The notes under the pieces were generated by a model. It was not told the DNA's origin and did not search any database. It saw nothing but the letters and a program-made list of their open reading frames with translations. This document shows positions 1 to 7,264 of a DNA stretch of 8,312 bases, piece after piece; within the stretch, counting starts at the first letter, position 1; the number at the start of each line of letters is the position of its first letter. This DNA is from an uncultured Paraburkholderia sp. (lineage in GTDB: Bacteria; Pseudomonadota; Gammaproteobacteria; Burkholderiales; Burkholderiaceae), in NCBI GenBank assembly GCA_937917025.1, contig CALFSF010000428.1, positions 1-8,312 on the forward strand. Reading direction: 5' to 3'. The position numbers were made by a program, and so were the translations under genes.

Positions 1-90
1 GTAATCGTGTTCATCGGCGAGAACGACACGCAGCATATCGTTCTGCCACAGCACGTCGCCGCCTTCCTCACGGCAAAATACACAATCCAT
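1..90 (-). CDS. HIT-family protein, N-terminal 30 codons only (cut by window edge)
   Basis: The reverse strand after the oxidoreductase stop reads as a short open frame beginning MDCVFCREEGGDVLW and running off the left edge. A Cys-x-x-Cys pair near the start (residues 3 and 6) followed by a Leu/Val-rich strand is typical of the N-terminus of HIT (histidine triad) proteins, which hydrolyse or transfer nucleotidyl groups. The defining His-x-His-x-His motif lies beyond the window and cannot be seen. Two ATGs sit side by side at 91-93 and 88-90. I chose 90 because the Shine-Dalgarno-like GAGGA is then 5 nt away, against 2 nt for the upstream ATG. The gene follows the large oxidoreductase by 33 nt on the same strand, so co-transcription is likely. 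The family call is recognition from a short fragment; a different small zinc-binding protein is possible but less likely. Confidence 0.72.
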   Translation of the reverse strand, partial: MDCVFCREEGGDVLWQNDMLRVVLADEHDY

Positions 91-123
91 CATCTTCCTC
101 GAACGGACAGGTCAGCCGTGTCA

Positions 124-3100
124 TTAGACCAGCACGCGCTCGATTCCGCCATTGTTCGCCCGTTGCACGTAGTCGGCCATCCAGTCTTCGCCCAGCACAT
201 GACGCGCCATTTCGACGACGATGTAATCCGCTTCGGTGCCCGAATCCTCGTTATAGCGGGACAAGCCCTGCAGGCATGACGGGCAGCTCGTGAGAATCTT
301 CACGTCCGGCACCGTGCCCGGCTGCGGGCCGCTGCCGGCCTTCAGCACTGAACCTTCGGCCGCGCCCGCCGCACCCGCCGATGCATTCGCCGGATTGATC
401 GCGTTCGCCCCCGCCTCGCCGACTACCGGAATCGCACGCAGCTTCGCCGCGCCCTTGCGCATCTCTTCTTCCTTGCGGAAGCGGACTTGCGTCGAGATAT
501 CCGGACGCGTCACCGCCAGCGTGCCCGATTCGCCGCAGCAGCGATCGTTTTTCTCGATCCTGTAGCCGTCGTGTTCGGAGCCCATCAGTTCATTGACGAG
601 CTTCACCGGGTCCATCGTCTTGATCGGCGTGTGGCACGGGTCGTGATACATGTAGCGCGTGCCGCTGACGCCTTCGAGCTTCATGCCCTTTTCGAGCAGG
701 AATTCGTGGATGTCGATGATCCGGCAGCCCGGGAAGATCTTCTCGAATTCGTAGCCCGCGAGCTGGTCGTAACACGTGCCGCACGACACCACGACGGTCT
801 TGATGTCGAGATAGTTCAGCGTGTTCGCGACGCGATGGAACAGCACGCGGTTGTCGGTGACGATCTTCTCGGCCTTGTCGTACTGGCCCGAGCCCCGCTG
901 CGGATAGCCGCAGCACAGGTAACCCGGCGGCAGTACCGTTTGCACGCCCGCTTCCCACAGCATCGCCTGCGTCGCGAGGCCCACCTGCGAGAAAAGACGC
1001 TCCGAGCCGCAGCCCGGGAAGTAGAACACCGCTTCCGAATCCGCGGTAGTCGTCTTCGGGTTGCGGATGATCGGCACGATCTTGTTGTCTTCGATGTCGA
1101 GCAGCGCGCGGGCCGTTTTCTTCGGCAGATTGCCCGGCATCTTCTTGTTCATGAAGTGGATCACCTGCTGTACGACGGGCGGCTTGCCGACCGTCGCCGG
1201 CGGGTGCGCCGTCTGCTTCTTCGCGAACTTCTTCAGCACCTCGTTGCCGAGGCGCTGCGCCTTGTAGCCGATGCCCATCATCGCGGTGCGCGCGAGGTTG
1301 ATGGTCTGCGGATTGGTGGCGTTGAGGAAGAACATGCCGGCCGCGTTGCCCGGGTTGAACTTCTTCTTGCCCATCTTGCGCAGCAGGTTGCGCATGTTCA
1401 TCGTCACGTCGCCGAAGTCGATCTTCACCGGACACGGCGTCACGCACTTGTGACAGACCGTGCAGTGATCGGCGACGTCGTTGAACTCGTCCCAGTGCTT
1501 GATCGACACGCCGCGGCGCGTCTGCTCTTCGTACAGGAACGCCTCGACCAGCAAGGACGTCGCAAGAATCTTGTTGCGCGGGCTGTACAGCAGGTTCGCG
1601 CGCGGCACGTGCGTCGCGCACACCGGCTTGCACTTGCCGCAGCGCAGGCAGTCCTTCACCGAATCGGCGATCGCGCCGATATCGGACTGCTGCATGATCA
1701 GCGATTCGTAGCCCATCAGGCCGAAGCTCGGCGTGTACGCGTTGCGCAGGTCTGCGCCGGCCAGCAGCTTGCCCGCGTTGAAGCGGCCATGCGGATCGAC
1801 GCGCTGCTTGTACGCGCGGAATTCGCCGATTTCGTCTTCGGTCAGGAATTCGAGCTTCGTGATGCCGATGCCGTGCTCGCCGGAAATCACGCCGTCGAGC
1901 GAACGCGCGAGCTTCATGATGCGTGCGACCGCCGTGTGGGCGTCCTGCAGCATCTCGTAGTTATCGGAATTGACCGGAATATTCGTGTGAACGTTGCCGT
2001 CGCCCGCGTGCATGTGCAGCGCGACGAACACGCGTCCGCGCAGCACCCGCTTGTGGATGGCCTGCGCTTCGTCGAGGATCGGCTTGAATTCGCCGCCCGC
2101 GAAAATCTGGCGCAGCTCCGCGCGAATCTCGGTCTTCCACGACACGCGCACCGTGCGGTCCTGCGTCACGTGAAAAACGGTGGCGTCCGGTTGCGCGTCG
2201 ACGCGATCCGCGAACTTCTCCGCGAGACCTGCGTAGCCGAGTTGCACCATGTAGTGCTGCGCCTCGCGCAGCGACAGGTCGAGCTTGTCGCGCAGGAATT
2301 CCCAGCGCACGCGCACATGCTTCAGCAGATCCAGCGCCTGCTGCACGCGGTCTTCGAGCAGCTCGGCGCTCGGGATTTCGTTCGCGTCGTCGCTCTTGCC
2401 GAGCGGCAGCTTGCCGGCGTTGAAGAACGCTTCGAGCGCGTCGATCAGTTGCAGCTTGTTCTTGATCGACAACTCGATGTTGATGCGCTCGATGCCGTCC
2501 GTGTACTCGCCCATCCGGTTGAGCGGAATCACGACGTCTTCGTTGATCTTGAATGCGTTCGTGTGCTTCGCGATCGCGGCCGTGCGGCTGCGGTCGAGCC
2601 AGAAGCGCTTGCGCGCTTCGGCGCTCACGGCGACAAACCCCTCGCCGCTCTTGCCGTTGGCCATCCGCACGACTTCAGACGTGGCGTGCGCGACGGCATC
2701 GGCGTCGTCGCCGACGATGTCGCCGATCAGCACCATCTTCGGAAACGCGTTGCGCTTGCTTTTCGTTGCGTAGCCGACCGCGCGCAGATAGCGCTCGTCG
2801 AGGTGTTCGAGGCCCGCGAGAATCGCGCCGCCCTTCTTCGACGTCTCGAACAGGTAATCCTTGATTTCGACGATGCTCGGAATCGCCTCGCGCGCCTGGC
2901 CGAAAAATTCGAGGCAGACGGTGCGCGTATTCGCGGGCATCTTGTGCAGCACCCAGCGCGCCGACGTGATCAGGCCGTCGCAGCCTTCCTTCTGGATACC
3001 CGGCAGGCCGGCCAGGAATTTGTCGGTGACGTCCTTGCCGAGCCCTTCCTTGCGAAAACGCCGGCCTTCGATGTCGAGCGACTCGGTGCGCAGCAGCTTT

Positions 3101-4218
3101 TCGCCCGGCGCGTATTCGCCGTCGAACCACTTCAGCTCGAAGCGCGCGACCGCGATGTCGTGGATCTTGCCCATATTGTGGTCAAGACGCGTGACTTCGA
3201 GCCAGTTGCCTTCCGGGTCGACCATGCGCCACCAGGCGAGGTTGTCGAGCGCCGTGCCCCACAGCACCGCCTTCTTGCCGCCCGCGTTCATCGCGACGTT
3301 GCCGCCGATGCACGATGCGTCGAGCGAGGTCGGGTCGACCGCGAACACGAAGCCCGCCTGCTCGGCGGCCTCGGTCACGCGACGCGTGACGACGCCCGCG
3401 CCCGAGAAGATCGTCGCGACGCGCCGGTCGACGCCGGGCAATTCGGTCATCTCGACCGCGCCGAGTTCTTCGAGCTTTTCGGTGTTGATGACGGCCGAGA
3501 ACGGCGTAAGCGGCACCGCGCCGCCCGTGTAGCCCGTGCCGCCGCCTCGCGGAATCACGGTCAGACCGAGTTCGAAGCACGCCTTGATGAGGCCGGCGAT
3601 TTCGGCTTCGCTATCCGGCGTCAGAACGACGAACGGGTATTCGACGCGCCAGTCGGTCGCATCGGTGACGTGCGACACGCGCGACAGGCCGTCGAAGCGG
3701 ATGTTGTCCTTCTGCGTCTGGCGGCCCAGCACTTTGGTCGCACGCTTGCGCAGGTCGGCGGTTTTGTCGAACTCGCTCGCGAAATCGGCGACGGCGCGGC
3801 GCGCGGCGGCGACCAGCGTTTCGACGCGCGCCGCGCGGTCGATGCCGGCTTCGTCGCCGTGCTCGATCAGATCGGCTTTGCGGCGCTTCTCGATTTCGGT
3901 CAGACGATGGTTCAGCGCTTCGATCAGCAGCGCGCGGCGCTTCGGGTTGTCGAGCAGGTCGTCCTGCAGATACGGGTTGCGGCGCACGACCCAGATATCG
4001 CCGAGCACTTCGTACAGCATGCGAGCCGAACGGCCGGTGCGGCGCTCGGCGCGCAGTTCGGCAAGCGCCGCCCAGGCTTCGTCGCCGAGCAGGCGGATAA
4101 CGATTTCGCGATCGGAGAACGACGTGTAGTTATAGGGGATTTCGCGCAGGCGCGGTTCGAGGTCGACGGCTACCGCGGCGGCGGCACCGTGCGGATCGAA
4201 AACTTGAGGTGCGTTCAT
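124..4218 (-). CDS. Large FAD-binding / Fe-S / CCG-domain oxidoreductase with DUF3683-like N-terminus (YdiJ/GlcD-related)
   Basis: A 1364-residue soluble protein with no signal peptide or membrane segment. In order: a DUF3683-like N-terminal region (about 20-165); an FAD-binding type-4 domain with the phosphate loop PRGGGTGYTGG (223-233) and SLDASCIGGNVAMNAGG (298-314); an FAD-oxidase C-terminal region with HMHAGDGNVH (735-744) and SGEHGIGITK (779-788); two ferredoxin-like clusters, Cys857/860/863/867 and Cys919/922/925/929; then two CCG domains (Cys1070, 1102-1103, 1146, 1149, and Cys1195, 1227-1228, 1312, 1315). Relatives such as E. coli YdiJ (about 1018 residues) oxidise D-2-hydroxyglutarate, and related GlcD/Dld enzymes oxidise glycolate or D-lactate. 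A D-2-hydroxy acid substrate is therefore likely, with electrons passing from FAD to the Fe-S centres; the exact substrate and acceptor cannot be read from sequence. The protein is about 350 residues longer than YdiJ, partly through the N-terminal domain. The ATG at 4218 has no good Shine-Dalgarno, but the frame is intact throughout. Confidence 0.93.
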   Translation of the reverse strand: MNAPQVFDPHGAAAAVAVDLEPRLREIPYNYTSFSDREIVIRLLGDEAWAALAELRAERRTGRSARMLYEVLGDIWVVRRNPYLQDDLLDNPKRRALLIEALNHRLTEIEKRRKADLIEHGDEAGIDRAARVETLVAAARRAVADFASEFDKTADLRKRATKVLGRQTQKDNIRFDGLSRVSHVTDATDWRVEYPFVVLTPDSEAEIAGLIKACFELGLTVIPRGGGTGYTGGAVPLTPFSAVINTEKLEELGAVEMTELPGVDRRVATIFSGAGVVTRRVTEAAEQAGFVFAVDPTSLDASCIGGNVAMNAGGKKAVLWGTALDNLAWWRMVDPEGNWLEVTRLDHNMGKIHDIAVARFELKWFDGEYAPGEKLLRTESLDIEGRRFRKEGLGKDVTDKFLAGLPGIQKEGCDGLITSARWVLHKMPANTRTVCLEFFGQAREAIPSIVEIKDYLFETSKKGGAILAGLEHLDERYLRAVGYATKSKRNAFPKMVLIGDIVGDDADAVAHATSEVVRMANGKSGEGFVAVSAEARKRFWLDRSRTAAIAKHTNAFKINEDVVIPLNRMGEYTDGIERINIELSIKNKLQLIDALEAFFNAGKLPLGKSDDANEIPSAELLEDRVQQALDLLKHVRVRWEFLRDKLDLSLREAQHYMVQLGYAGLAEKFADRVDAQPDATVFHVTQDRTVRVSWKTEIRAELRQIFAGGEFKPILDEAQAIHKRVLRGRVFVALHMHAGDGNVHTNIPVNSDNYEMLQDAHTAVARIMKLARSLDGVISGEHGIGITKLEFLTEDEIGEFRAYKQRVDPHGRFNAGKLLAGADLRNAYTPSFGLMGYESLIMQQSDIGAIADSVKDCLRCGKCKPVCATHVPRANLLYSPRNKILATSLLVEAFLYEEQTRRGVSIKHWDEFNDVADHCTVCHKCVTPCPVKIDFGDVTMNMRNLLRKMGKKKFNPGNAAGMFFLNATNPQTINLARTAMMGIGYKAQRLGNEVLKKFAKKQTAHPPATVGKPPVVQQVIHFMNKKMPGNLPKKTARALLDIEDNKIVPIIRNPKTTTADSEAVFYFPGCGSERLFSQVGLATQAMLWEAGVQTVLPPGYLCCGYPQRGSGQYDKAEKIVTDNRVLFHRVANTLNYLDIKTVVVSCGTCYDQLAGYEFEKIFPGCRIIDIHEFLLEKGMKLEGVSGTRYMYHDPCHTPIKTMDPVKLVNELMGSEHDGYRIEKNDRCCGESGTLAVTRPDISTQVRFRKEEEMRKGAAKLRAIPVVGEAGANAINPANASAGAAGAAEGSVLKAGSGPQPGTVPDVKILTSCPSCLQGLSRYNEDSGTEADYIVVEMARHVLGEDWMADYVQRANNGGIERVLV

Positions 4219-4236
4219 ATTCGGACGACTCGGTGA

Positions 4237-4274
4237 GTCAGCAAAGCCCGCTTCAGACGAAGGGGCCGGCTGAC
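4237..4274 (-). promoter_or_regulatory. Imperfect hairpin in the presumed 5' UTR of the large oxidoreductase gene
   Basis: Read in the direction of the oxidoreductase mRNA, GTCAGC (4274-4269) pairs with GCTGAC (4242-4237). Inside, GCCC pairs with GGGC, and CTTC pairs with GAAG around a 4-nt GTCT loop. Only a CG/AAA-side internal loop and one bulged base interrupt the stem, giving 14 pairs in 38 nt. It ends 18 nt before the ATG at 4218 and has no T-run after it, so it is not a standard intrinsic terminator. It could affect translation initiation or transcript stability, or be a protein-binding palindrome. The pairing is visible directly; the role is inferred. Confidence 0.35.
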
Positions 4275-4357
4275 AGTGCGCGTGGGGCGCAATTCTGGAA
4301 ATCTTTCTGTTGGGTGAAGCCCGGACGACGGGAAATCACATCGACGGCCTCACAGCG

Positions 4358-4459
4358 CTAGCAGCTACACGATCGTGCATGCCGGACGTGCCGCTGCGCC
4401 GCGGGACGGGACTCACGCGGTACGGGCATCAAATGGTCGATCCGGGGCTGCCAGTGCAT
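4358..4459 (-). CDS. Possible 33-residue leader/small ORF ending Cys-Ser-Cys
   Basis: On the strand of the large oxidoreductase gene, a short ORF starts MHWQPRIDHL and ends HARSCSC just before a TAG stop. It has a better ribosome-binding site than either neighbouring large gene: AAGGA with a 7-nt spacer before the ATG. A TAGAAT hexamer (4490-4485) is placed to give a short leader of roughly 20 nt. The stop lies 139 nt before the oxidoreductase start, with a hairpin in between. This arrangement resembles a regulatory leader peptide; the clustered terminal Cys codons would suit sensing of cysteine or metal/redox status ahead of a Cys-rich Fe-S protein. I do not recognise the peptide from a family. 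A short ORF in G+C-rich DNA may arise by chance, so this is a candidate only. Confidence 0.3.
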   Translation of the reverse strand: MHWQPRIDHLMPVPRESRPAAQRHVRHARSCSC

Positions 4460-4484
4460 CTTCCGATCCTTGTTCCAAAACGGG

Positions 4485-4490
4485 ATTCTA
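4485..4490 (-). promoter_or_regulatory. Candidate -10 element (TAGAAT) facing the leader ORF and oxidoreductase gene
   Basis: TAGAAT on the reverse strand matches the sigma-70 -10 consensus TATAAT at five of six positions and stands out in an otherwise G+C-rich stretch. Transcription would begin near 4478, about 19 nt before the leader ORF's ATG. No convincing TTGACA-like -35 is found 16-18 nt upstream (that stretch reads like CCGGCG), and there is no TGn extended -10. It is a weak call resting mainly on position. Confidence 0.25.
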
Positions 4491-4753
4491 ACGCATGATG
4501 CATGTGCGCGCCGGAGGCGGGAGAAGGCTTCGGCGGGTGTTTCGCGCATGCGGGCCGCCGATGGACGATCCGTTTCGTACACAGGCACGCCGCCTGACGC
4601 TCGCGCGGGTCGGGCGACGGACAGAGGATGGGTCCCATCGAAATCGGCGATGCCGCGCAGATGGGGCGCTCACCAGCGTTGCGCGCGTGGCCCGCGCCCT
4701 GGCCAGATGACCGACGCTCGCGCGTCCAGGGCCAGCCGGACGACGGTTGGCGC

Positions 4754-4759
4754 TATCAT
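4754..4759 (+). promoter_or_regulatory. Candidate -10 element (TATCAT) for the ilvA unit
   Basis: TATCAT, five of six matches to TATAAT, lies 42 nt before the ilvA ATG in an A/T-richer patch. It would give a start of transcription near 4766 and a 5' UTR of roughly 35 nt. The expected -35 position (around 4731-4736, GCCAGC) does not resemble TTGACA, so the call is tentative. It is the best promoter-like match immediately upstream of the rightward operon. Confidence 0.3.
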
Positions 4760-4801
4760 TAGCCCTTTCCCGTCCCGCAAAGCGCGTTGCGCGCCACCCG
4801 C

Positions 4802-6325
4802 ATGGCTTCCCACGACTATCTGAAGAAAACCCTGACCGCGCGCGTCTACGACGTGGCCCGCGAGACCGAGCTCGAACGTGCGCCGAATCTGTCGGCACGG
4901 CTGCGCAATCCGATTTATCTGAAGCGCGAGGACAATCAGCCGGTTTTCTCGTTCAAGCTGCGCGGCGCGTACAACAAGATGGTGAACCTGCCGGCCGACG
5001 CGCTGGAACGCGGCGTCATCACGGCATCGGCGGGCAATCACGCGCAGGGCGTGGCGCTGTCCGCGGCGCGGCTTGGGGTGAAGGCGATCATCGTGGTGCC
5101 GGTCACGACACCTCAGGTGAAGGTCGACGCGGTGCGCGCCCACGGCGGCCCGACCGTCGAAGTCGTGCAGTTCGGCGAATCGTATAGCGACGCCTACGGG
5201 CACGCCGCGAAGCTCCAGGAAGAACGCCAGCTCACGTTCGTGCATCCGTTCGACGATCCGTACGTGATCGCCGGCCAGGGCACGGTCGCGATGGAGATTC
5301 TGCGCCAGCACCAGGGGCCAGTACACGCGATCTTCGTTCCGATTGGCGGCGGCGGCCTTGCGGCAGGCGTTGCCGCATACGTCAAGGCGGTGCGCCCCGA
5401 GATCAAGGTGATCGGCGTGCAGACCGAGGATTCGTGCGCGATGGCCGAATCGCTGAAGGCGAAAGAGCGCGTCACGCTAAGCGAAGTCGGATTGTTCTCC
5501 GATGGCACGGCAGTGAAGCTGGTCGGCGAGGAGACGTTCCGTCTGTGCAGCGAGTATCTCGACGACGTGCTGGTCGTGAACACCGACGCGCTGTGCGCCG
5601 CCATCAAGGATGTTTTCCAGGACACGCGCAGCGTGCTGGAACCGGCGGGCGCGCTCGCGGTGGCGGGCGCGAAGCAGTACGCGGAACGCAAGGGCATCGA
5701 AGGGCAGACGCTGGTCGCGATCACGTCCGGCGCCAACATGAATTTCGACCGGATGCGCTTCGTCGCGGAGCGCGCCGAGGTGGGCGAGGCGCGCGAGGCG
5801 GTGTTTGCCGTCACGATTCCCGAGGAGCGCGGCAGCTTCAAGCGCTTCTGCGAACTGGTCGGCACGCGCAGCGTCACCGAGTTTAATTACCGGATTGCGG
5901 ATGCCAGTTCGGCGCACATCTTCGTCGGCGTGCAGATCAGGAACCGTGGCGAATCGGCCGAGATCGCGACGGCGTTCGAGGAACACGGTTTCGCGACCGT
6001 CGACCTGACGCACGACGAACTCTCGAAGCAGCACATCCGTTACATGGTGGGCGGCCGCTCGCCGCTTGCCCACGACGAACGCCTGTTCCGCTTCGAGTTT
6101 CCGGAGCGGCCGGGCGCGTTGATGAAGTTCCTGTCGTCGATGGCACCGAACTGGAACATCAGCCTCTTTCACTACCGCAATCAGGGCGCCGACTACAGTT
6201 CGATCCTCGTCGGCATCCAGGTGCCGGGCGCGGAGAACGGCGAATTCGCGCGCTTCCTCGGATCGCTCGGTTATCCGTACTGGGAAGAAAGCACGAATCC
6301 GGTTTACCGGCTGTTCCTTTCCTGA
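4802..6325 (+). CDS. ilvA: Threonine ammonia-lyase (threonine deaminase), biosynthetic
   Basis: A PLP enzyme (EC 4.3.1.19) that converts L-threonine to 2-oxobutanoate and ammonia, the first committed step of isoleucine synthesis in the cytosol. The 507 residues match the usual biosynthetic form. The catalytic domain (about 1-325) shows the PLP lysine in VFSFKLRGAYNK (Lys52), SAGNHAQG (76-83), the phosphate-binding GGGGLAAG (182-189) and TSGAN (308-312). Two ACT-like regulatory domains follow (about 331-420 and 426-507), which distinguishes it from the short catabolic TdcB type; by family precedent they mediate isoleucine inhibition and valine relief. I chose the ATG at 4802 (MASHDYLKKT) because it matches the usual N-terminus; a TTG five codons upstream is also in frame. 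No strong Shine-Dalgarno precedes it. It is first in a likely operon, with the nucleotidase gene 21 nt downstream. Confidence 0.96.
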   Translation: MASHDYLKKTLTARVYDVARETELERAPNLSARLRNPIYLKREDNQPVFSFKLRGAYNKMVNLPADALERGVITASAGNHAQGVALSAARLGVKAIIVVPVTTPQVKVDAVRAHGGPTVEVVQFGESYSDAYGHAAKLQEERQLTFVHPFDDPYVIAGQGTVAMEILRQHQGPVHAIFVPIGGGGLAAGVAAYVKAVRPEIKVIGVQTEDSCAMAESLKAKERVTLSEVGLFSDGTAVKLVGEETFRLCSEYLDDVLVVNTDALCAAIKDVFQDTRSVLEPAGALAVAGAKQYAERKGIEGQTLVAITSGANMNFDRMRFVAERAEVGEAREAVFAVTIPEERGSFKRFCELVGTRSVTEFNYRIADASSAHIFVGVQIRNRGESAEIATAFEEHGFATVDLTHDELSKQHIRYMVGGRSPLAHDERLFRFEFPERPGALMKFLSSMAPNWNISLFHYRNQGADYSSILVGIQVPGAENGEFARFLGSLGYPYWEESTNPVYRLFLS

Positions 6326-6346
6326 CGGCACCGGACGTCGACGCGT

Positions 6347-7264
6347 ATGGCTTTTTCGCTCGAGGACAAGCTGGTCGTGGCGATTTCATCGCGGGCGCTG
6401 TTCGACTTCGAGGAGGAGAACCGCGTCTACGAAGCTGGCGACCTGCAGGCTTACGAAGCGTTGCAGCGCGAGCGCCTGAACGTGCCGGCGCCGCCGGGCG
6501 TCGCGTTTCCGCTGATTCGCAAGTTGCTGGCGCTGAACGCCGGCGCGCATCGGGTGGAGGTCGTGATCCTGTCTCGCAGCGATCCGATCAGCGGGTTGCG
6601 CGCGTTCAGTTCGTGTCGCGAGCATGGCCTTGCGATCGAGCGCGGCGTGTTCACGCGTGGGCGGGCGCCGTTCGGCTACCTGAAGCCGCTGAATGCATCG
6701 CTCTTTCTGTCCGCGAATCAGGACGACGTGCGCGACGCACTGGCGGCCGGATTTCCGGCTGCGCGCGTGCTGCCGGAATCGGCGAAAATGGCGAGCAGGC
6801 ATCCGGACGAGATTCGCATTGCCTTCGACGGCGACGCCGTGCTGTTTTCCGACGAAGCCGAGCGCGTGTTCCAGACGGAGGGTCTCGGCGCGTTTATCGG
6901 TCACGAGACGGACAAGAAGGATCTGCCGCTCGCGGACGGGCCGTTAAAGCCGCTGCTGGGTGCGCTGCATCGTCTGCAGAAACTGGCTGACGAGGCCGCG
7001 CCGACGCAGAGCGCGCCGATGCGTATCCGTACCGCGCTGGTGACGGCGCGCTCCGCGCCCGCGCATGAGCGCGCGATCCGGACGCTGATGCAATGGAACA
7101 TCGAAATCGACGAAGCGATGTTCCTCGGTGGGCTCGACAAGGGGGAATTCCTGCGCGAGTTCGAGCCGGACTTTTTCTTCGACGACCAAATTCGCCATTG
7201 CGAATCGGCCCGCGTGGTTACGGCGACCGGGCACGTCGTGAGTGGCATCGTGAACGCATCATGA
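6347..7264 (+). CDS. 5'-nucleotidase, cytosolic cN-I-like family
   Basis: A 305-residue soluble protein of the family related to animal cytosolic 5'-nucleotidase I, HAD-like phosphatases that remove the 5'-phosphate from nucleoside monophosphates. Visible hallmarks are the core LRxAFDGDAVLFSDE-like block (here IRIAFDGDAVLFSDE, 156-170), the N-terminal VAISSRALFDFEEEN (11-25), the RSDPISGLRAFSS segment (77-89), and a C-terminal block containing TARSAPAHERA (233-243), GGLDKGEFL (261-269) and FFFDDQ (276-281). Substrate preference (AMP, IMP, dCMP and so on) cannot be told. The gene starts 21 nt after ilvA with only a weak ribosome-binding site, and its TGA overlaps the queF ATG by 4 nt, so the three genes are likely co-transcribed. 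No truncation or missing core motif is seen. Confidence 0.87.
   Translation: MAFSLEDKLVVAISSRALFDFEEENRVYEAGDLQAYEALQRERLNVPAPPGVAFPLIRKLLALNAGAHRVEVVILSRSDPISGLRAFSSCREHGLAIERGVFTRGRAPFGYLKPLNASLFLSANQDDVRDALAAGFPAARVLPESAKMASRHPDEIRIAFDGDAVLFSDEAERVFQTEGLGAFIGHETDKKDLPLADGPLKPLLGALHRLQKLADEAAPTQSAPMRIRTALVTARSAPAHERAIRTLMQWNIEIDEAMFLGGLDKGEFLREFEPDFFFDDQIRHCESARVVTATGHVVSGIVNAS

Larger units (their letters stand above)
4219..4801. other. 583-nt divergent intergenic region
   Basis: This region separates the leftward oxidoreductase gene from the rightward ilvA. Apart from the leader ORF, the hairpin and the two promoter-like hexamers listed separately, I see no recognisable gene, tRNA, riboswitch or insertion remnant. 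Several other open frames cross 4300-4900 on both strands, but they are Arg/Ala/Pro-rich, overlap each other and look like G+C-driven noise. The part from about 4500 to 4740 holds nothing I can name. No run of Ile, Val, Leu or Thr codons of the kind found in branched-chain amino acid attenuator leaders is seen before ilvA. Confidence 0.6.

Noticed and set aside
590..1633. A 347-codon frame on the - strand overlapping the oxidoreductase in another frame
   Set aside because: Arg/Gln/Ala-rich, no domain signature, wholly inside a gene with clear conserved cysteine motifs in a different frame.
487..4236. A 1249-codon open frame on the + strand, antisense to the large oxidoreductase gene
   Set aside because: It is very long, but its product is a monotonous Arg/Ala/Val/His/Asp-rich chain with no recognisable motif. 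The opposite strand carries clear FAD, Fe-S and CCG motifs. Such long antisense frames are common across strongly G+C-biased genes.
4368..4377. Perfect 10-bp palindrome CACGATCGTG in the divergent intergenic region, considered as an operator
   Set aside because: A 10-bp palindrome is expected about once per 1000 positions by chance, so one in about 580 nt is unremarkable. It also overlaps the end of the candidate leader ORF, and no regulator is known to match it.
4495..4710. Small + strand frame of about 71 codons in the intergenic region
   Set aside because: Arg-rich composition, overlaps several other random frames, no ribosome-binding site of note and no recognisable sequence.
5477..6331. 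A 284-codon antisense frame over ilvA
   Set aside because: Shadow of the ilvA coding strand; His/Arg/Ala-rich with no motif, while ilvA has all its catalytic and regulatory motifs.
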